The notes under the pieces are model-generated. The model was not told the origin of the DNA and made no database searches. It worked only from the letters and a program-made list of their open reading frames with translations. This document shows, in pieces, positions 11,271 through 22,387 of a stretch of 64,000 nt of DNA (its first letter is position 1; the number at the start of each line of letters is the position of its first letter). The DNA is from Dermabacter sp. Lineage in GTDB: Bacteria > Actinomycetota > Actinomycetes > Actinomycetales > Dermabacteraceae. Position numbers and translations under genes: made by a program. Location: the NCBI GenBank assembly GCA_030538475.1, contig JAUNTX010000003.1:1-64000 (forward strand), in the 5' to 3' direction.

Positions 11271-13187
11271 GTGGCCGACCCCGCCACCTACCGGCCCGCG
11301 CCGGGATCCATCCCCACGGATCCCGGCGTCTACCGCTTCCTGGACCCCGATGGCCGGGTGATCTACGTGGGCAAGGCGAAGAACCTGCGCGCGCGGCTCG
11401 GCAACTACTTCCAGGACCTCACCGCGCTGCACCCGCGCACGCAGAAGATGGTGACGACCGCGGCCGAAGTGCAGTGGACCGTCGTCGGCAGCGATGTCGA
11501 GGCGCTCACCCTCGAGTACACGTGGATCAAGGAGTTCGATCCGCGCTTCAACGTCAAGTTCCGCGACGACAAGTCCTACCCGTTCCTCGTGGTGACGATG
11601 GGGCAGAAGGTGCCGCGCGCCCTCATCACCCGCAAGGAACGGCACAAGAGCGACCGCTCATTCGGGCCCTACGCGCACGTGTGGGCGATCCGCGAGACCC
11701 TCGACCTGCTGCTGCGCGTCTTTCCGATCCGCACGTGCAGCCAGGGTGTCTTCAACCGCGCCGAGCGCTCGGGACGGCCGTGCCTCCTGGGCTTCATCGA
11801 CAAGTGCGCGGCCCCGTGCGTGGGCCGCATCAGCCTCGAGGACCACTGCGCCCTCGCCGAGGACTTCGTGGACTTCATGGAGGGCAACACGGGGGCGTGG
11901 GTGCGCGAGCGCCAGGCGAAGATGAAGGAGGCGGCGGCCGCGCAGGACTACGAGGCCGCGGCGCGCTACCGGGATGATCTGGCCGCCCTCGAGAAGGTCA
12001 TGGAGAAGAACTCCGTGGTGCTGTCGGATGCGACCGACGCGGACCTCGTGGCGATGGAGCTCGATGACCTCGAGGCGAGCGTCCAGGTGTTCCACGTGCG
12101 CGGCGGGCGCATCCGCGGCCAGCGCGGCTGGGTGGCCGAACTGCTCGACGCGTCCGACGAAGCCGACCTCATGGAGCGCGCCCTCAGCCAGCTGTATCAG
12201 GACACGGGTGCGAGCATCCCGCACGAAGTGCTCGTGACCCACATGCCGAAGCGGCCCGAGCAGATCAGGGCGCTGTTGGGCCGTTCGAGCATCGATATTC
12301 GAGTCCCGGCCCGCGGGGAAAAGAAGGACCTGCTCGAGACGGTGCGGGCCAACGCGAAGGAGACGCTGCGGCTCGGCAAGCTGCGCCGCACGGGTGATCT
12401 CACGTCCCGCTCGAAGGCCCTCGAGGATCTGGGCAGCGCGCTCGACATGAGCGAGGCGCCCCTGAGGATCGAGTGCTTCGACATCTCCCACTCCCAGGGC
12501 ACGAACGTCGTGGGCTCGATGGTGGTGTTCGAGGACGGCCTGCCCCGCAAGAGCGAGTACCGGCGCTTTTCGATTGCGGGCGAGGCCGCGCGGGACGACA
12601 CGGCGAGCATGTACGACGTCATGACCCGCCGCCTCAAGCACCACCTGGCCGAACGTGAGGCGCGGGCGGCGGGGGAGCGACCCGACCCGTCGGCCACCCG
12701 CTTTGCCTACCCGCCGAACCTCATCATCGTGGACGGTGGCGCGCCCCAGGTGGCCGCCGCCCAGCGCGCGATGGACGATCTGGGGATCACGGACATCCAG
12801 CTCATCGGGATCGCCAAGCGGCTCGAGGAGGTGTGGCTGCCCGGCGATGACTACCCGCTGATCCTCCCGCGGGCCTCCGAGGCGCTGTTCCTCATTCAGC
12901 GATTGCGGGATGAGGCGCACCGTTTCGCGATCTCGTTTCACCGCTCGAAGCGGGGCCGGTCCATGCAGGAGAGCGCCCTGGATGAGATTCCGGGGCTCGG
13001 GCCGCAGCGCCGCAAGGCCCTGCTCGACCGCTTCGTCACGGTGAAGGCGATCCGCGCGGCGCGCGTCGAGGACCTCGTGACGGTCCCCGGCATCGGGCCC
13101 GCGCTCGCCGAGACGATCAGCGCGGCACTACAATCCGAAGAACGAGTCCCCGCCGTCAACATGAGCACGGGAGAGATCCTTGACTGA
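11271..13187 (+). CDS. uvrC: Excinuclease ABC subunit C
   Basis: A 638-aa nuclease that makes both incisions of nucleotide excision repair. The N-terminal GIY-YIG domain shows [24 protein letters not shown] domain around residues 205-240 contacts UvrB. The RNase H-like nuclease half carries [19 protein letters not shown] and [12 protein letters not shown], and a C-terminal helix-hairpin-helix pair reads [13 protein letters not shown] and [12 protein letters not shown]. The GTG start follows the uvrA stop directly. Its 3' end overlaps the next gene by 8 bases, so uvrA-uvrC-rapZ-yvcK-whiA is probably one operon. Confidence 0.96.
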   Translation: MADPATYRPAPGSIPTDPGVYRFLDPDGRVIYVGKAKNLRARLGNYFQDLTALHPRTQKMVTTAAEVQWTVVGSDVEALTLEYTWIKEFDPRFNVKFRDDKSYPFLVVTMGQKVPRALITRKERHKSDRSFGPYAHVWAIRETLDLLLRVFPIRTCSQGVFNRAERSGRPCLLGFIDKCAAPCVGRISLEDHCALAEDFVDFMEGNTGAWVRERQAKMKEAAAAQDYEAAARYRDDLAALEKVMEKNSVVLSDATDADLVAMELDDLEASVQVFHVRGGRIRGQRGWVAELLDASDEADLMERALSQLYQDTGASIPHEVLVTHMPKRPEQIRALLGRSSIDIRVPARGEKKDLLETVRANAKETLRLGKLRRTGDLTSRSKALEDLGSALDMSEAPLRIECFDISHSQGTNVVGSMVVFEDGLPRKSEYRRFSIAGEAARDDTASMYDVMTRRLKHHLAEREARAAGERPDPSATRFAYPPNLIIVDGGAPQVAAAQRAMDDLGITDIQLIGIAKRLEEVWLPGDDYPLILPRASEALFLIQRLRDEAHRFAISFHRSKRGRSMQESALDEIPGLGPQRRKALLDRFVTVKAIRAARVEDLVTVPGIGPALAETISAALQSEERVPAVNMSTGEILD

Positions 13188-14097
13188 ACACCCCACCGCG
13201 CCGGAGCAGACGAGCGAGACGGCGCAGCAGGCCAGCACCCAGCCCGAAATCGTCATCATCACGGGGCTCGCGGGCGCCGGGCGCGAAACCGCCGCGCACG
13301 CGCTCGAAGACATGGGCTGGTACGTCGTCTACAACATCGCCCCGCAGCTCATTCGCACCCTGTACGACCTCCAGGCGTCCGCCGTGGGCCGCGCCAACCG
13401 CTTCGCCGTGGTCACCGATCCGCGCAGCGGCCCCTTCTTCAGCGATCTGCCCGAAGTGATCGCCGATCTTCGCCAATCGGAGATCCGGCCCCGCCTCGTG
13501 TTCCTTGACGCGGACCAGGACACGCTCGTGCGCCGCTTCGACTCGGTGCGCCGCCCCCACCCCCTCCAGGGCGAGGAGGGTGTGCTCGAGGGGATTCGGC
13601 GCGAGCGCGAGCAGCTGGCCCCGCTGCGCCGTATGGCGGACATCGTCATCGATACCTCCCCGCTCAACGTCCACCAGCTCTCGATGCGGATGCGCAAGGA
13701 GTTCGGGCAGGGATCGGATCACACGGTCACCGTCAACATCATGAGCTTCGGCTTCAAGTACGGCATCCCCATCGAGTCCGACTACGTGGCCGACGTGCGC
13801 TTCATCCCGAACCCGTACTGGATCCCCGAACTGCGCGAGAAGCGCGGCGTGGACGCGGAGGTGGCGGAGTTCGTGCTCGGGCAGGCCAACGCCGCCGAGT
13901 TCATCGATCGCTACGTGGACATGCTCGTGCCCGTTCTGCGCGGCTACAAGGAAGAGAACAAGCAGTTCGCGTCCGTCGCGATTGGCTGCACGGGCGGCAA
14001 GCACCGCTCGGTCGCGGTCTCCGAACGCATCGGCGACGAGCTGCGGCGCCTCGGCTACCCCGTCCGGGTGCGCCACCGCGACCTGGGGAGGGAGTGA
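13180..14097 (+). CDS. rapZ: RapZ family RNase adapter / nucleotide-binding protein with a degenerate P-loop
   Basis: A 305-aa member of the RapZ/YvcJ family. The C-terminal half, which binds RNA and metabolites in relatives, is well kept: [29 protein letters not shown] and [14 protein letters not shown]. The N-terminal kinase-like domain is not. At residues 29-37 the P-loop reads GLAGAGRET where relatives have GMSGAGRST or GKST, so the phosphate-binding Ser/Thr is Glu, and the following VVDNLP motif reads VVYNIAP. The TTG start at 13180 has a GGGAGAG site and overlaps uvrC by 8 bases. Nucleotide binding by this copy is doubtful; the placement before yvcK-whiA is the standard actinobacterial one. 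Confidence 0.9.
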   Translation: MTEHPTAPEQTSETAQQASTQPEIVIITGLAGAGRETAAHALEDMGWYVVYNIAPQLIRTLYDLQASAVGRANRFAVVTDPRSGPFFSDLPEVIADLRQSEIRPRLVFLDADQDTLVRRFDSVRRPHPLQGEEGVLEGIRREREQLAPLRRMADIVIDTSPLNVHQLSMRMRKEFGQGSDHTVTVNIMSFGFKYGIPIESDYVADVRFIPNPYWIPELREKRGVDAEVAEFVLGQANAAEFIDRYVDMLVPVLRGYKEENKQFASVAIGCTGGKHRSVAVSERIGDELRRLGYPVRVRHRDLGRE

Positions 14098-15116
14098 TGA
14101 GCGAGGGCTTCACGCCCCGCGCGGTCCCGGCGCCCCGCTACGGCTGGGGGCGGCCCGCGGCTACGTCGCGCAAGGTCATCGCGTTCGGCGGCGGTCACGG
14201 CCTCGCGGCGAACCTGCGGGCGCTGCGCCACCTCACCTCCCAGCTCACGGCCGTGGTGACCGTGGCCGACAACGGCGGCTCCTCGGGCCGGCTGCGCGAA
14301 GAAATGCCGATCCTGCCGCCGGGGGACCTGAGGATGGCGCTGTCCGCCCTGTGCGAGGACTCCGAATGGGGCACGACGTGGCGAGACGTGGTGCAGCATC
14401 GCTTTAGCTCGGGCGGCCCCATGGATGGGCACGCGCTCGGCAACCTCCTCATCGTCGCGCTGTGGCAGCTGCTGGATGATCCCATCGCCGCCCTCGATCA
14501 CGTGGGCGCGCTGCTCGGCGCGCGCGGGCGGGTGCTGCCCATGGCCCTCGAACCTCTCGACATTGAGGCCGAGGTGCAGGGGGCCGACGGCAGCGTGCGC
14601 CTCGTGCGCGGCCAGGCCGAGGTTGCCACGGCGCGCGGGATAGTGCGCGGGGTACGTCTGCTTCCCGAGCGGCCGCAGATCCCCGCCGAAGTGCTCGAGG
14701 CGATCCGCGAGGCCGACTGGCTCATCATCGGCCCGGGCAGCTGGTACACGTCCGTGCTGCCGCACCTGCTGATTCCGGAGCTGCGCGAGGCGATTGCGAC
14801 CTCAAAGGCGCGGCGCTGCCTCACGATGAATCTGGCCCCCGGCTTCGATGAGACCGAAGGCATGACGAGCGTGGACCTGCTGCGCGTGGTCGCCGAGGTT
14901 GCCCCCGATGTCCGCTTCGACGCCCTCATCGCCGACCCCACCTCGATTGACGACGGCGGCATCCAGATGACCTCCGTGGCGCGGGAGCTCGGGATCCACA
15001 CGCTCCTGCGGCAGGTGTCCGTCGGCACCGGCGATCCCGTCCACGACCCCCTGCGGCTCGCCGCCGCCTACCGCGATGTTTTCGACGGCGTGTTCGCCGA
15101 CGTAAGGAAGGACTGA
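14097..15116 (+). CDS. yvcK: YvcK/CofD-like gluconeogenesis factor
   Basis: A 339-aa cytosolic protein of the CofD/YvcK fold that in Bacillus and mycobacteria binds UDP-N-acetylglucosamine and links carbon metabolism with cell-wall synthesis and shape. Family signatures are [47 protein letters not shown] and [14 protein letters not shown]. The ATG at 14097 overlaps the rapZ stop by one base and is preceded by a strong GGGAGGGAG site; a GTG one codon earlier is possible. It sits between rapZ and whiA as in most actinobacteria. Confidence 0.93.
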   Translation: MSEGFTPRAVPAPRYGWGRPAATSRKVIAFGGGHGLAANLRALRHLTSQLTAVVTVADNGGSSGRLREEMPILPPGDLRMALSALCEDSEWGTTWRDVVQHRFSSGGPMDGHALGNLLIVALWQLLDDPIAALDHVGALLGARGRVLPMALEPLDIEAEVQGADGSVRLVRGQAEVATARGIVRGVRLLPERPQIPAEVLEAIREADWLIIGPGSWYTSVLPHLLIPELREAIATSKARRCLTMNLAPGFDETEGMTSVDLLRVVAEVAPDVRFDALIADPTSIDDGGIQMTSVARELGIHTLLRQVSVGTGDPVHDPLRLAAAYRDVFDGVFADVRKD

Positions 15117-15117
15117 C

Positions 15118-16101
15118 GTGGCGCTCACCGCCGAAGTCAAGGAAGAACTCTCGCACCTGGATATCTCCCGCGTGAGCGCGTGCAAGGCCGAAGTGGCGGC
15201 CGTGCTGCGGTTCGCGGGCGGGCTGCACCTCGTGGGCGGCAAGGTCTCGATCGAGGCGGAGCTCGACCACGCCGCGAGTGCGCGCCGGCTCAAGACCTAC
15301 ATCGCGGAGCTCTACGGTCACCAGAGCGAGGTCACCGTGCTCGCGCCCTCGGGCATTCGCCGCTCGACCCGCTACATCGTGCGCGTGCTGTGTGACGGCA
15401 CGGTCTTCGCCCGGCAGACGGGCCTCCTGGATGCCCGCGGCCGCCCGGTGCGCGGCCTTCCCCCGCACGTGGTCGGCGGCTCGGTCGCCGACGCAGAAGC
15501 GGCCTGGCGCGGAGCCTTCCTGGCCCACGGCAGCCTCACCGAGCCCGGCAGGAGCGGCGCCCTCGAACTCACGTGTCCCGGATCGGAAGTGGCGCTCGCG
15601 ATGGTCGGGGCCGCGCGCCGGCTCGGGATCGTCGCGAAGTCCAAGGAGGTGCGCGGCAGCATCCGCGTGGTCATCCGCGACGGCGAGGCCATCGGGCAGT
15701 TGCTGGCTCGCATGGGGGCGCGCGAGACGGCGAGCACGTGGTCCCAGCGCCGCACGAAGCGCGAAGTGCGCGCCACGGCGAACCGGCTCGCGAACTTCGA
15801 TGACGCGAACCTGCGGCGCAGCGCCCGCGCGGCCGTCGCGGCGGGCGCGCGCGTCCAGCGGGCCCTCGACATTCTGGGACCCGACATCCCCGAGCACTTG
15901 CGCGTGGCCGGGCAGTTGCGGCTCGAGCACCGCCAGGCGAGCCTCGAAGAACTCGGACAGCTGGCCGATCCGCCCATGACCAAGGACGCGGTGGCCGGGC
16001 GCATCCGTCGGCTCCTCGCCCTCGCCGACAAGCGGGCCGAAGAGCGCGGCATCGACGGCACCGAGGCTCACCTTGGTCCCGAAATGTTAGATAGCGAATA
16101 G
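15118..16101 (+). CDS. whiA: Sporulation/cell-division regulator WhiA
   Basis: A 327-aa DNA-binding protein with an N-terminal LAGLIDADG-homing-endonuclease-like domain without the nuclease function and a C-terminal helix-turn-helix. Visible landmarks are the start [20 protein letters not shown], the central [16 protein letters not shown], and the C-terminal [22 protein letters not shown] followed by [16 protein letters not shown]. In Streptomyces WhiA works with WhiB on septation genes; in non-sporulating actinobacteria it is kept as a division and chromosome factor. The GTG start lies one base after the yvcK stop. It is the last gene of the run. Confidence 0.94.
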   Translation: MALTAEVKEELSHLDISRVSACKAEVAAVLRFAGGLHLVGGKVSIEAELDHAASARRLKTYIAELYGHQSEVTVLAPSGIRRSTRYIVRVLCDGTVFARQTGLLDARGRPVRGLPPHVVGGSVADAEAAWRGAFLAHGSLTEPGRSGALELTCPGSEVALAMVGAARRLGIVAKSKEVRGSIRVVIRDGEAIGQLLARMGARETASTWSQRRTKREVRATANRLANFDDANLRRSARAAVAAGARVQRALDILGPDIPEHLRVAGQLRLEHRQASLEELGQLADPPMTKDAVAGRIRRLLALADKRAEERGIDGTEAHLGPEMLDSE

Positions 16102-16181
16102 CGCCCCTGACGCCCTCGTGAGAGGAGCCCGGGAACGGGCCCAGAATCCTCAAAGATTCCCCGTGCGCCTTGATAGAGTAA

Positions 16182-17279
<1,098 letters not shown>

Positions 17280-17304
17280 TTCTCCCTCCCACGTGAGAAC
17301 GACA

Positions 17305-17353
17305 ACGGGGTCCGTGCTCCCGGCCAGCGGCCGCGGGTGCGGGCCCCGTTTTT
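17305..17353 (+). terminator. Rho-independent terminator after gap
   Basis: CGGGGTCCG at 17306-17314 pairs with CGGGCCCCG at 17340-17348 (one G-T pair), with a long GC-rich loop, followed at once by TTTTT. Good stem plus U-tract, 26 bases after the gap stop. Confidence 0.75.
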
Positions 17354-17425
17354 CACGCGGCGAGTGCGCCGCAGCGGGGTAGCGATACCCCGCCTCACCT
17401 TCGTGAACGATTGAGGACTTTTCCC

Positions 17426-18622
<1,197 letters not shown>

Positions 18623-18624
18623 TC

Positions 18625-19401
18625 ATGACCCGTACCCCTCTCATCGCCGGTAACTGGAAGATGAACCTGGACTACAAGCAGTGCCAGGCACTCATCGAGG
18701 ACCTCTCCGACAACCTCAAGGACGCGAAGCATGACTTCGCCGAGGTCGAGGTGGCCGTGCTGCCCCCGTTCGTGGACATCCGCACCGTGCAGGTGGTGCT
18801 CGATGGAAACAAGTCCGGCATCGTCTACGGCGGCCAGGACATTTCCGAGCACGAGTCCGGCGCCTACACCGGTGAAACCTCGGGCGCGATGCTCAAGGCC
18901 CTCGGCTCGACCTACGTGGCCGTCGGTCACTCGGAGCGCCGCCAGTACCACGGCGAGACCGAGGCCGTCACGAACGCCAAGGTGAAGGCGGCGCTCGCGA
19001 GCGAGCTGTCGCCGATCCTGTGCGTGGGCGAGCCGCTCGAGGAGCGCAAGGCTGGCAAGCACGTCGAGTACACGCTCGCGCAGGTCGAGGGCGGGCTCGA
19101 AGGCCTCAGCGCCGACGAGGTCTCCAAGGTCGTCATCGCGTACGAGCCCGTGTGGGCGATTGGCACGGGCGAGGTCGCGACCTCGGCCGATGCTCAGGAA
19201 GTGTGCGCCGCGATCCGCGACCTCGTGCGTACCGCGTACGGCGACGAGGTGGCCGACGGTCTGCGCGTCCTGTACGGCGGCTCCGTGAAGTCTTCGTCGA
19301 TTGCGGAGCTCATGGAGCAGCCCGACGTGGACGGCGCCCTCGTGGGCGGCGCGTCGCTCAAGGCCGACGAGTTCGCGAAGATCGCGGGCTACAAGGGCTG
19401 A
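18625..19401 (+). CDS. tpiA: Triosephosphate isomerase
   Basis: A 258-aa TIM-barrel enzyme interconverting dihydroxyacetone phosphate and glyceraldehyde 3-phosphate. Signatures are [14 protein letters not shown] (catalytic Asn and Lys), the histidine region [10 protein letters not shown], the catalytic glutamate in [12 protein letters not shown] (flexible loop follows) and [10 protein letters not shown] with GALVGGASL. The ATG lies 2 bases after pgk and uses the GAGGAGAAG at the pgk end as ribosome-binding site, so pgk-tpiA are coupled. Confidence 0.96.
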   Translation: MTRTPLIAGNWKMNLDYKQCQALIEDLSDNLKDAKHDFAEVEVAVLPPFVDIRTVQVVLDGNKSGIVYGGQDISEHESGAYTGETSGAMLKALGSTYVAVGHSERRQYHGETEAVTNAKVKAALASELSPILCVGEPLEERKAGKHVEYTLAQVEGGLEGLSADEVSKVVIAYEPVWAIGTGEVATSADAQEVCAAIRDLVRTAYGDEVADGLRVLYGGSVKSSSIAELMEQPDVDGALVGGASLKADEFAKIAGYKG

Positions 19402-19459
19402 TCATGCCCGGGCCCACGATCCGCCACCGGCGGTGAGTGGGCTGTGACTCGTGAGTCGC

Positions 19460-19494
19460 GCCATGGGGCGTCGCCGTTGGCGGCGCCCCATGGC
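19460..19494 (+). terminator. Strong hairpin between tpiA and secG
   Basis: A near-perfect 15-16 bp stem (19460-19475 with 19479-19494, one mismatch) with a very short loop, centred on the GCCATGGGGCG / CGCCCCATGGC arms. There is no U-tract after it, so it may be a terminator of the U-less actinobacterial type or an attenuating hairpin ahead of secG. Confidence 0.5.
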
Positions 19495-19543
19495 GTAGGC
19501 TTAGAGCCGTTGTTTGTTCTCTGAACCAAAGGTGCCTGCCCCC

Positions 19544-19786
19544 ATGGAAACCCTGAAGATCACCCTGTTCGTCGTGTTGGCCGTGACGAGCGTGCTCTTC
19601 ATCATGTTCATCCTCATGCACAAGGGGCGCGGCGGCGGCCTGTCCGACATGTTCGGTGGCGGCATTTCCACCGGCGCCGGATCCTCGGGCGTGGCCGAGC
19701 GCAACCTCAACATCATTACCGTGATCGTGGGCCTCGTGTGGATCGCGAGCGCGATTGGCATCGGCGTGCTCGAACGCTTCCTGTAG
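19544..19786 (+). CDS. secG: Preprotein translocase subunit SecG
   Basis: An 80-aa membrane protein with two transmembrane helices (about residues 3-24 and 56-76) separated by a glycine-rich cytoplasmic loop, HKGRGGGLSDMFGGG, which is the SecG signature. It stabilises the SecYEG export channel. The ATG at 19544 starts a normal SecG N-terminus; an in-frame TTG at 19514 would add ten uncharacteristic residues. The position after tpiA is conserved in actinobacteria. Confidence 0.92.
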   Translation: METLKITLFVVLAVTSVLFIMFILMHKGRGGGLSDMFGGGISTGAGSSGVAERNLNIITVIVGLVWIASAIGIGVLERFL

Positions 19787-19872
19787 GCGCGAAGACGGTA
19801 CCCGAGGGCGCACATCAGTGAGCGCTCGTGAGGCATCGCCGCAGCCCTGCCGCGAAAGCCCTCTGTCGGGCG

Positions 19873-20673
19873 CTAGGTGCGCAGGGCCTCGTGGATGAGG
19901 CCCGTGATGCCGGCAAGGACGCCCGCATCGATCTGGCCGGGCGCCGAAGCCTCGCCGACGGCCCCGAAGGTCGCGGCTGATCCGTAGGCCTCGCCACCGA
20001 GGCGCGTGATCAGCCCCGGCCCACCCATGGACATCGTGATGAGCGGCGTGCGTGCATGCGTGCTCGCCATCTGCCACGTCGCCGCCATGAGGGCGAGCAC
20101 GTCGCCCGCGTCCCGCGGCATGACCGCGATCTTCTGCACGTCTGCCCCCACCTCGTCCTGCATGAAACGCAGGCGCCGCACGATCTCCTCTGCCGGGGGA
20201 GTGGCCGCGAAGTCGTGGTTCGAGGCAATGACGGGGCAGCCCGCCTCCCGTGCGGCCGCAACGATCCGCTCCACGATCACGCGCGGGCGATACGCCTCGA
20301 CATCGATCGCGTCGCCCGCGCCTGAGCGGGCGAGGGCCACGAGCAGGCCGGCGTAGTCGGCGTCCCCGATAGCGCGTTTGCCGCCCTCGGCGGCGGTGCG
20401 GAACGTGAGCAGCAGCCCGGCGCTGCCGAGCGCGCCCCGAAGCTGCGGCGCGAGGCTCGCAATCCGTGCAGCGAGCGCTAGCGGCGACTCGCCGCAAACG
20501 GGCTCGAGGTGATCGAGGCGCCACTCCACGATGTCCGGCGCCCGCTCTGCCGCGCGCGCGGCCTCCTCGAGCAGGGCGCCCGGCGTGGGGGAGGTGAGCG
20601 GGACGATCAGCGCCGCCGGTCCCTCACCGAGGGTGGCGGCGCCGATCTGCACGGTCCTCATGGGAGTGCCCAT
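19873..20673 (-). CDS. aroD: 3-Dehydroquinate dehydratase, type I
   Basis: A 266-aa class I dehydroquinase, step 3 of the shikimate pathway. It has EWRLDHLEPV near residue 50, the catalytic histidine in IASNHDFAATP, the Schiff-base lysine in DVQKIAVMP, and the closing segments MSMGGPGLITRLGGEAYGSA and SAPGQI. Most actinobacteria use the unrelated type II enzyme (AroQ), so a type I enzyme is worth noting. An ATG at 20661 is an alternative start; neither has a clear ribosome-binding site. It lies apart from aroC-aroKB, next to the pentose-phosphate genes on the same strand. Confidence 0.9.
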   Translation of the reverse strand: MGTPMRTVQIGAATLGEGPAALIVPLTSPTPGALLEEAARAAERAPDIVEWRLDHLEPVCGESPLALAARIASLAPQLRGALGSAGLLLTFRTAAEGGKRAIGDADYAGLLVALARSGAGDAIDVEAYRPRVIVERIVAAAREAGCPVIASNHDFAATPPAEEIVRRLRFMQDEVGADVQKIAVMPRDAGDVLALMAATWQMASTHARTPLITMSMGGPGLITRLGGEAYGSAATFGAVGEASAPGQIDAGVLAGITGLIHEALRT

Positions 20674-20692
20674 CGCGAAGGTCGGGCGGCAC

Positions 20693-22387
20693 CTACAGGA
20701 GGGCCGCAGAGCCTTCGTCGAGGAACCACGTGGTGCTCACGAGGCCCCGCACCGCGGAGGCCGGGGTGTGCTCGGCGTCGATGTCGCCGTGGCCCGCCTT
20801 GACCGCTTCCGCCTTGTCGTCGCCCGAGACGATGAACCCGACGTGGCGCGCGCTGTTGAGCGTGGGCCAGGACAGCGACACGCGCTCGGGCGGCGGCTTC
20901 GGGGAGTTGCGCACCGGCACCGCGTGCGCGGAGGTGGTGCGCGCGTCCGGGTGCTCGGGGAACAGCGAGGCTACGTGGGCATCGGGGCCCACGCCGAGCA
21001 AGAGCACGTCGAAGAACGCCTCACCGTCGGTCGCGAATGCGCCGTCGCCGCCCTGAATGGCGAGCTGCTGGCCGTACCACGCCGCGGCCTCATCGAGGCT
21101 CATCCCGGCGTCGCTCGCCGGAATGGTGTGGACGTTGTAGACGGGAATCCCGGCGCCCGTGGTGAGCGCCGAAATGACCGGGCGGTCGTTACGATCCGAG
21201 GACTTCGAGGAGACGAACCGTTCGTCGCCCCACCACACGTGAATCTTCGACGTGTCCACGTCGGCCGCTTCGAGCGAGATCGCGATCCGTTCGGCCGCGG
21301 CCGTCCCCGCGCGCCCGCCGGTGAGCACCAGGTGGGCCACGCCGCGCTCCTCGATGGCCTCCACGAGCCGCGCCACGGAGAACGCCGCGACCTTCTTGAC
21401 GAGCTCGTCCACGCCGGAGGACACCACGTCGGTGGCTTCGGGCTTCGTGGCCGCGAAACTCGATGGGTCCTCGGACGTGGGGAAGGCCTGCGCGAGCACC
21501 TCGCCGTACACCTCGTCGGGATCCAGGCGCCGCAGCTCCTCACTCAGCAGCTCGTACATCGTGCGCTTCGGCATCGTCACGAGTTGGTCGCCGCCCTGGC
21601 CCGGGACAGACATCGAGACGCCCTCCGTGCTCTCGCGGTGCAGGCGAATATCGCCGTCGGCCCTGTGCAGCGTCACGGTCATGAGCCCGTGCTCGCCGTC
21701 CACGGGCGTCACCTGGACGTCCGCCTCCGGCAGGGAGTTCTCGAGCCAGGCCTTCATGAGGATCACCGACGGGTTGCCCGGGCGGCCCTCAATCGTGGCC
21801 GCGGTGGGCAGCGTGACGGGCGGGTGGTCAAAGGCCGTCGCCACCAGGCCGCGCCAGTTCGTGATCCGCGACCACGAGAGGTCGGAATCGCCGGGGTAAT
21901 AGCCGCGAGCGAGCCGCAGCATCGTCACCTCGGGAGCGGAGCACTGGAGCACGTCGGTGATGCGGCGCTGGGCGATAGCGCCGAGGGCGTCGCGCGCGGG
22001 CGAGGACGGCACCTCGTTCGGCCACCACGTGACAATCGGGGCGTCCGGCAGCAGCAACGGCGTGATGAGGGTGTCGAGGCCCGCGGTGACGCGGCCGTGG
22101 GCCACGAGCACGATAACCTCGCCCGCGCCCGCCTCGGCGCCCACGCGCACCTCCGCATCGAGCGCATCGCGGGAGCTGTCCGGGTCGGCGAGGATCACGA
22201 TGATGCGCGCGGGGTGCTCCTGGCTGGCGCGCACCGCCGCGTGGATCGGATCATCGAGCGCGCCCGGGTTCGTGACGATGACGAGGGTCGCGACCCGGCT
22301 CAGGGTGAGCAGGCCTTCCTCTTCGCGCATCGACTGCAGCTGCTTGTCGATCTGCGAGGCCGTGGTGTCGGTGAGCGTAACAATCAT
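20693..22387 (-). CDS. opcA-pgl: Fused OpcA (G6PDH assembly protein) / 6-phosphogluconolactonase
   Basis: One 564-aa frame joins two normally separate genes. Residues 1 to about 300 are OpcA, which activates or assembles glucose-6-phosphate dehydrogenase in actinobacteria and cyanobacteria (TDTTASQIDKQL, DAPIVTWWPNEVPSSPARD, SWSRITNWR, KRTMYELLSEELRRLDPDE). Residues about 318-564 are 6-phosphogluconolactonase (VLTGGRAGTAAAERIA, VWWGDERFV, LLLGVGPDAHVASLFPEH, then the C-terminal VSGDDKAEAV region). No stop or frameshift separates them. The ATG at 22387 has a GGAGG site and overlaps the zwf stop (ATGA). It thus follows zwf, whose product it assists and whose lactone product it hydrolyses. Confidence 0.93.
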   Translation of the reverse strand: MIVTLTDTTASQIDKQLQSMREEEGLLTLSRVATLVIVTNPGALDDPIHAAVRASQEHPARIIVILADPDSSRDALDAEVRVGAEAGAGEVIVLVAHGRVTAGLDTLITPLLLPDAPIVTWWPNEVPSSPARDALGAIAQRRITDVLQCSAPEVTMLRLARGYYPGDSDLSWSRITNWRGLVATAFDHPPVTLPTAATIEGRPGNPSVILMKAWLENSLPEADVQVTPVDGEHGLMTVTLHRADGDIRLHRESTEGVSMSVPGQGGDQLVTMPKRTMYELLSEELRRLDPDEVYGEVLAQAFPTSEDPSSFAATKPEATDVVSSGVDELVKKVAAFSVARLVEAIEERGVAHLVLTGGRAGTAAAERIAISLEAADVDTSKIHVWWGDERFVSSKSSDRNDRPVISALTTGAGIPVYNVHTIPASDAGMSLDEAAAWYGQQLAIQGGDGAFATDGEAFFDVLLLGVGPDAHVASLFPEHPDARTTSAHAVPVRNSPKPPPERVSLSWPTLNSARHVGFIVSGDDKAEAVKAGHGDIDAEHTPASAVRGLVSTTWFLDEGSAALL

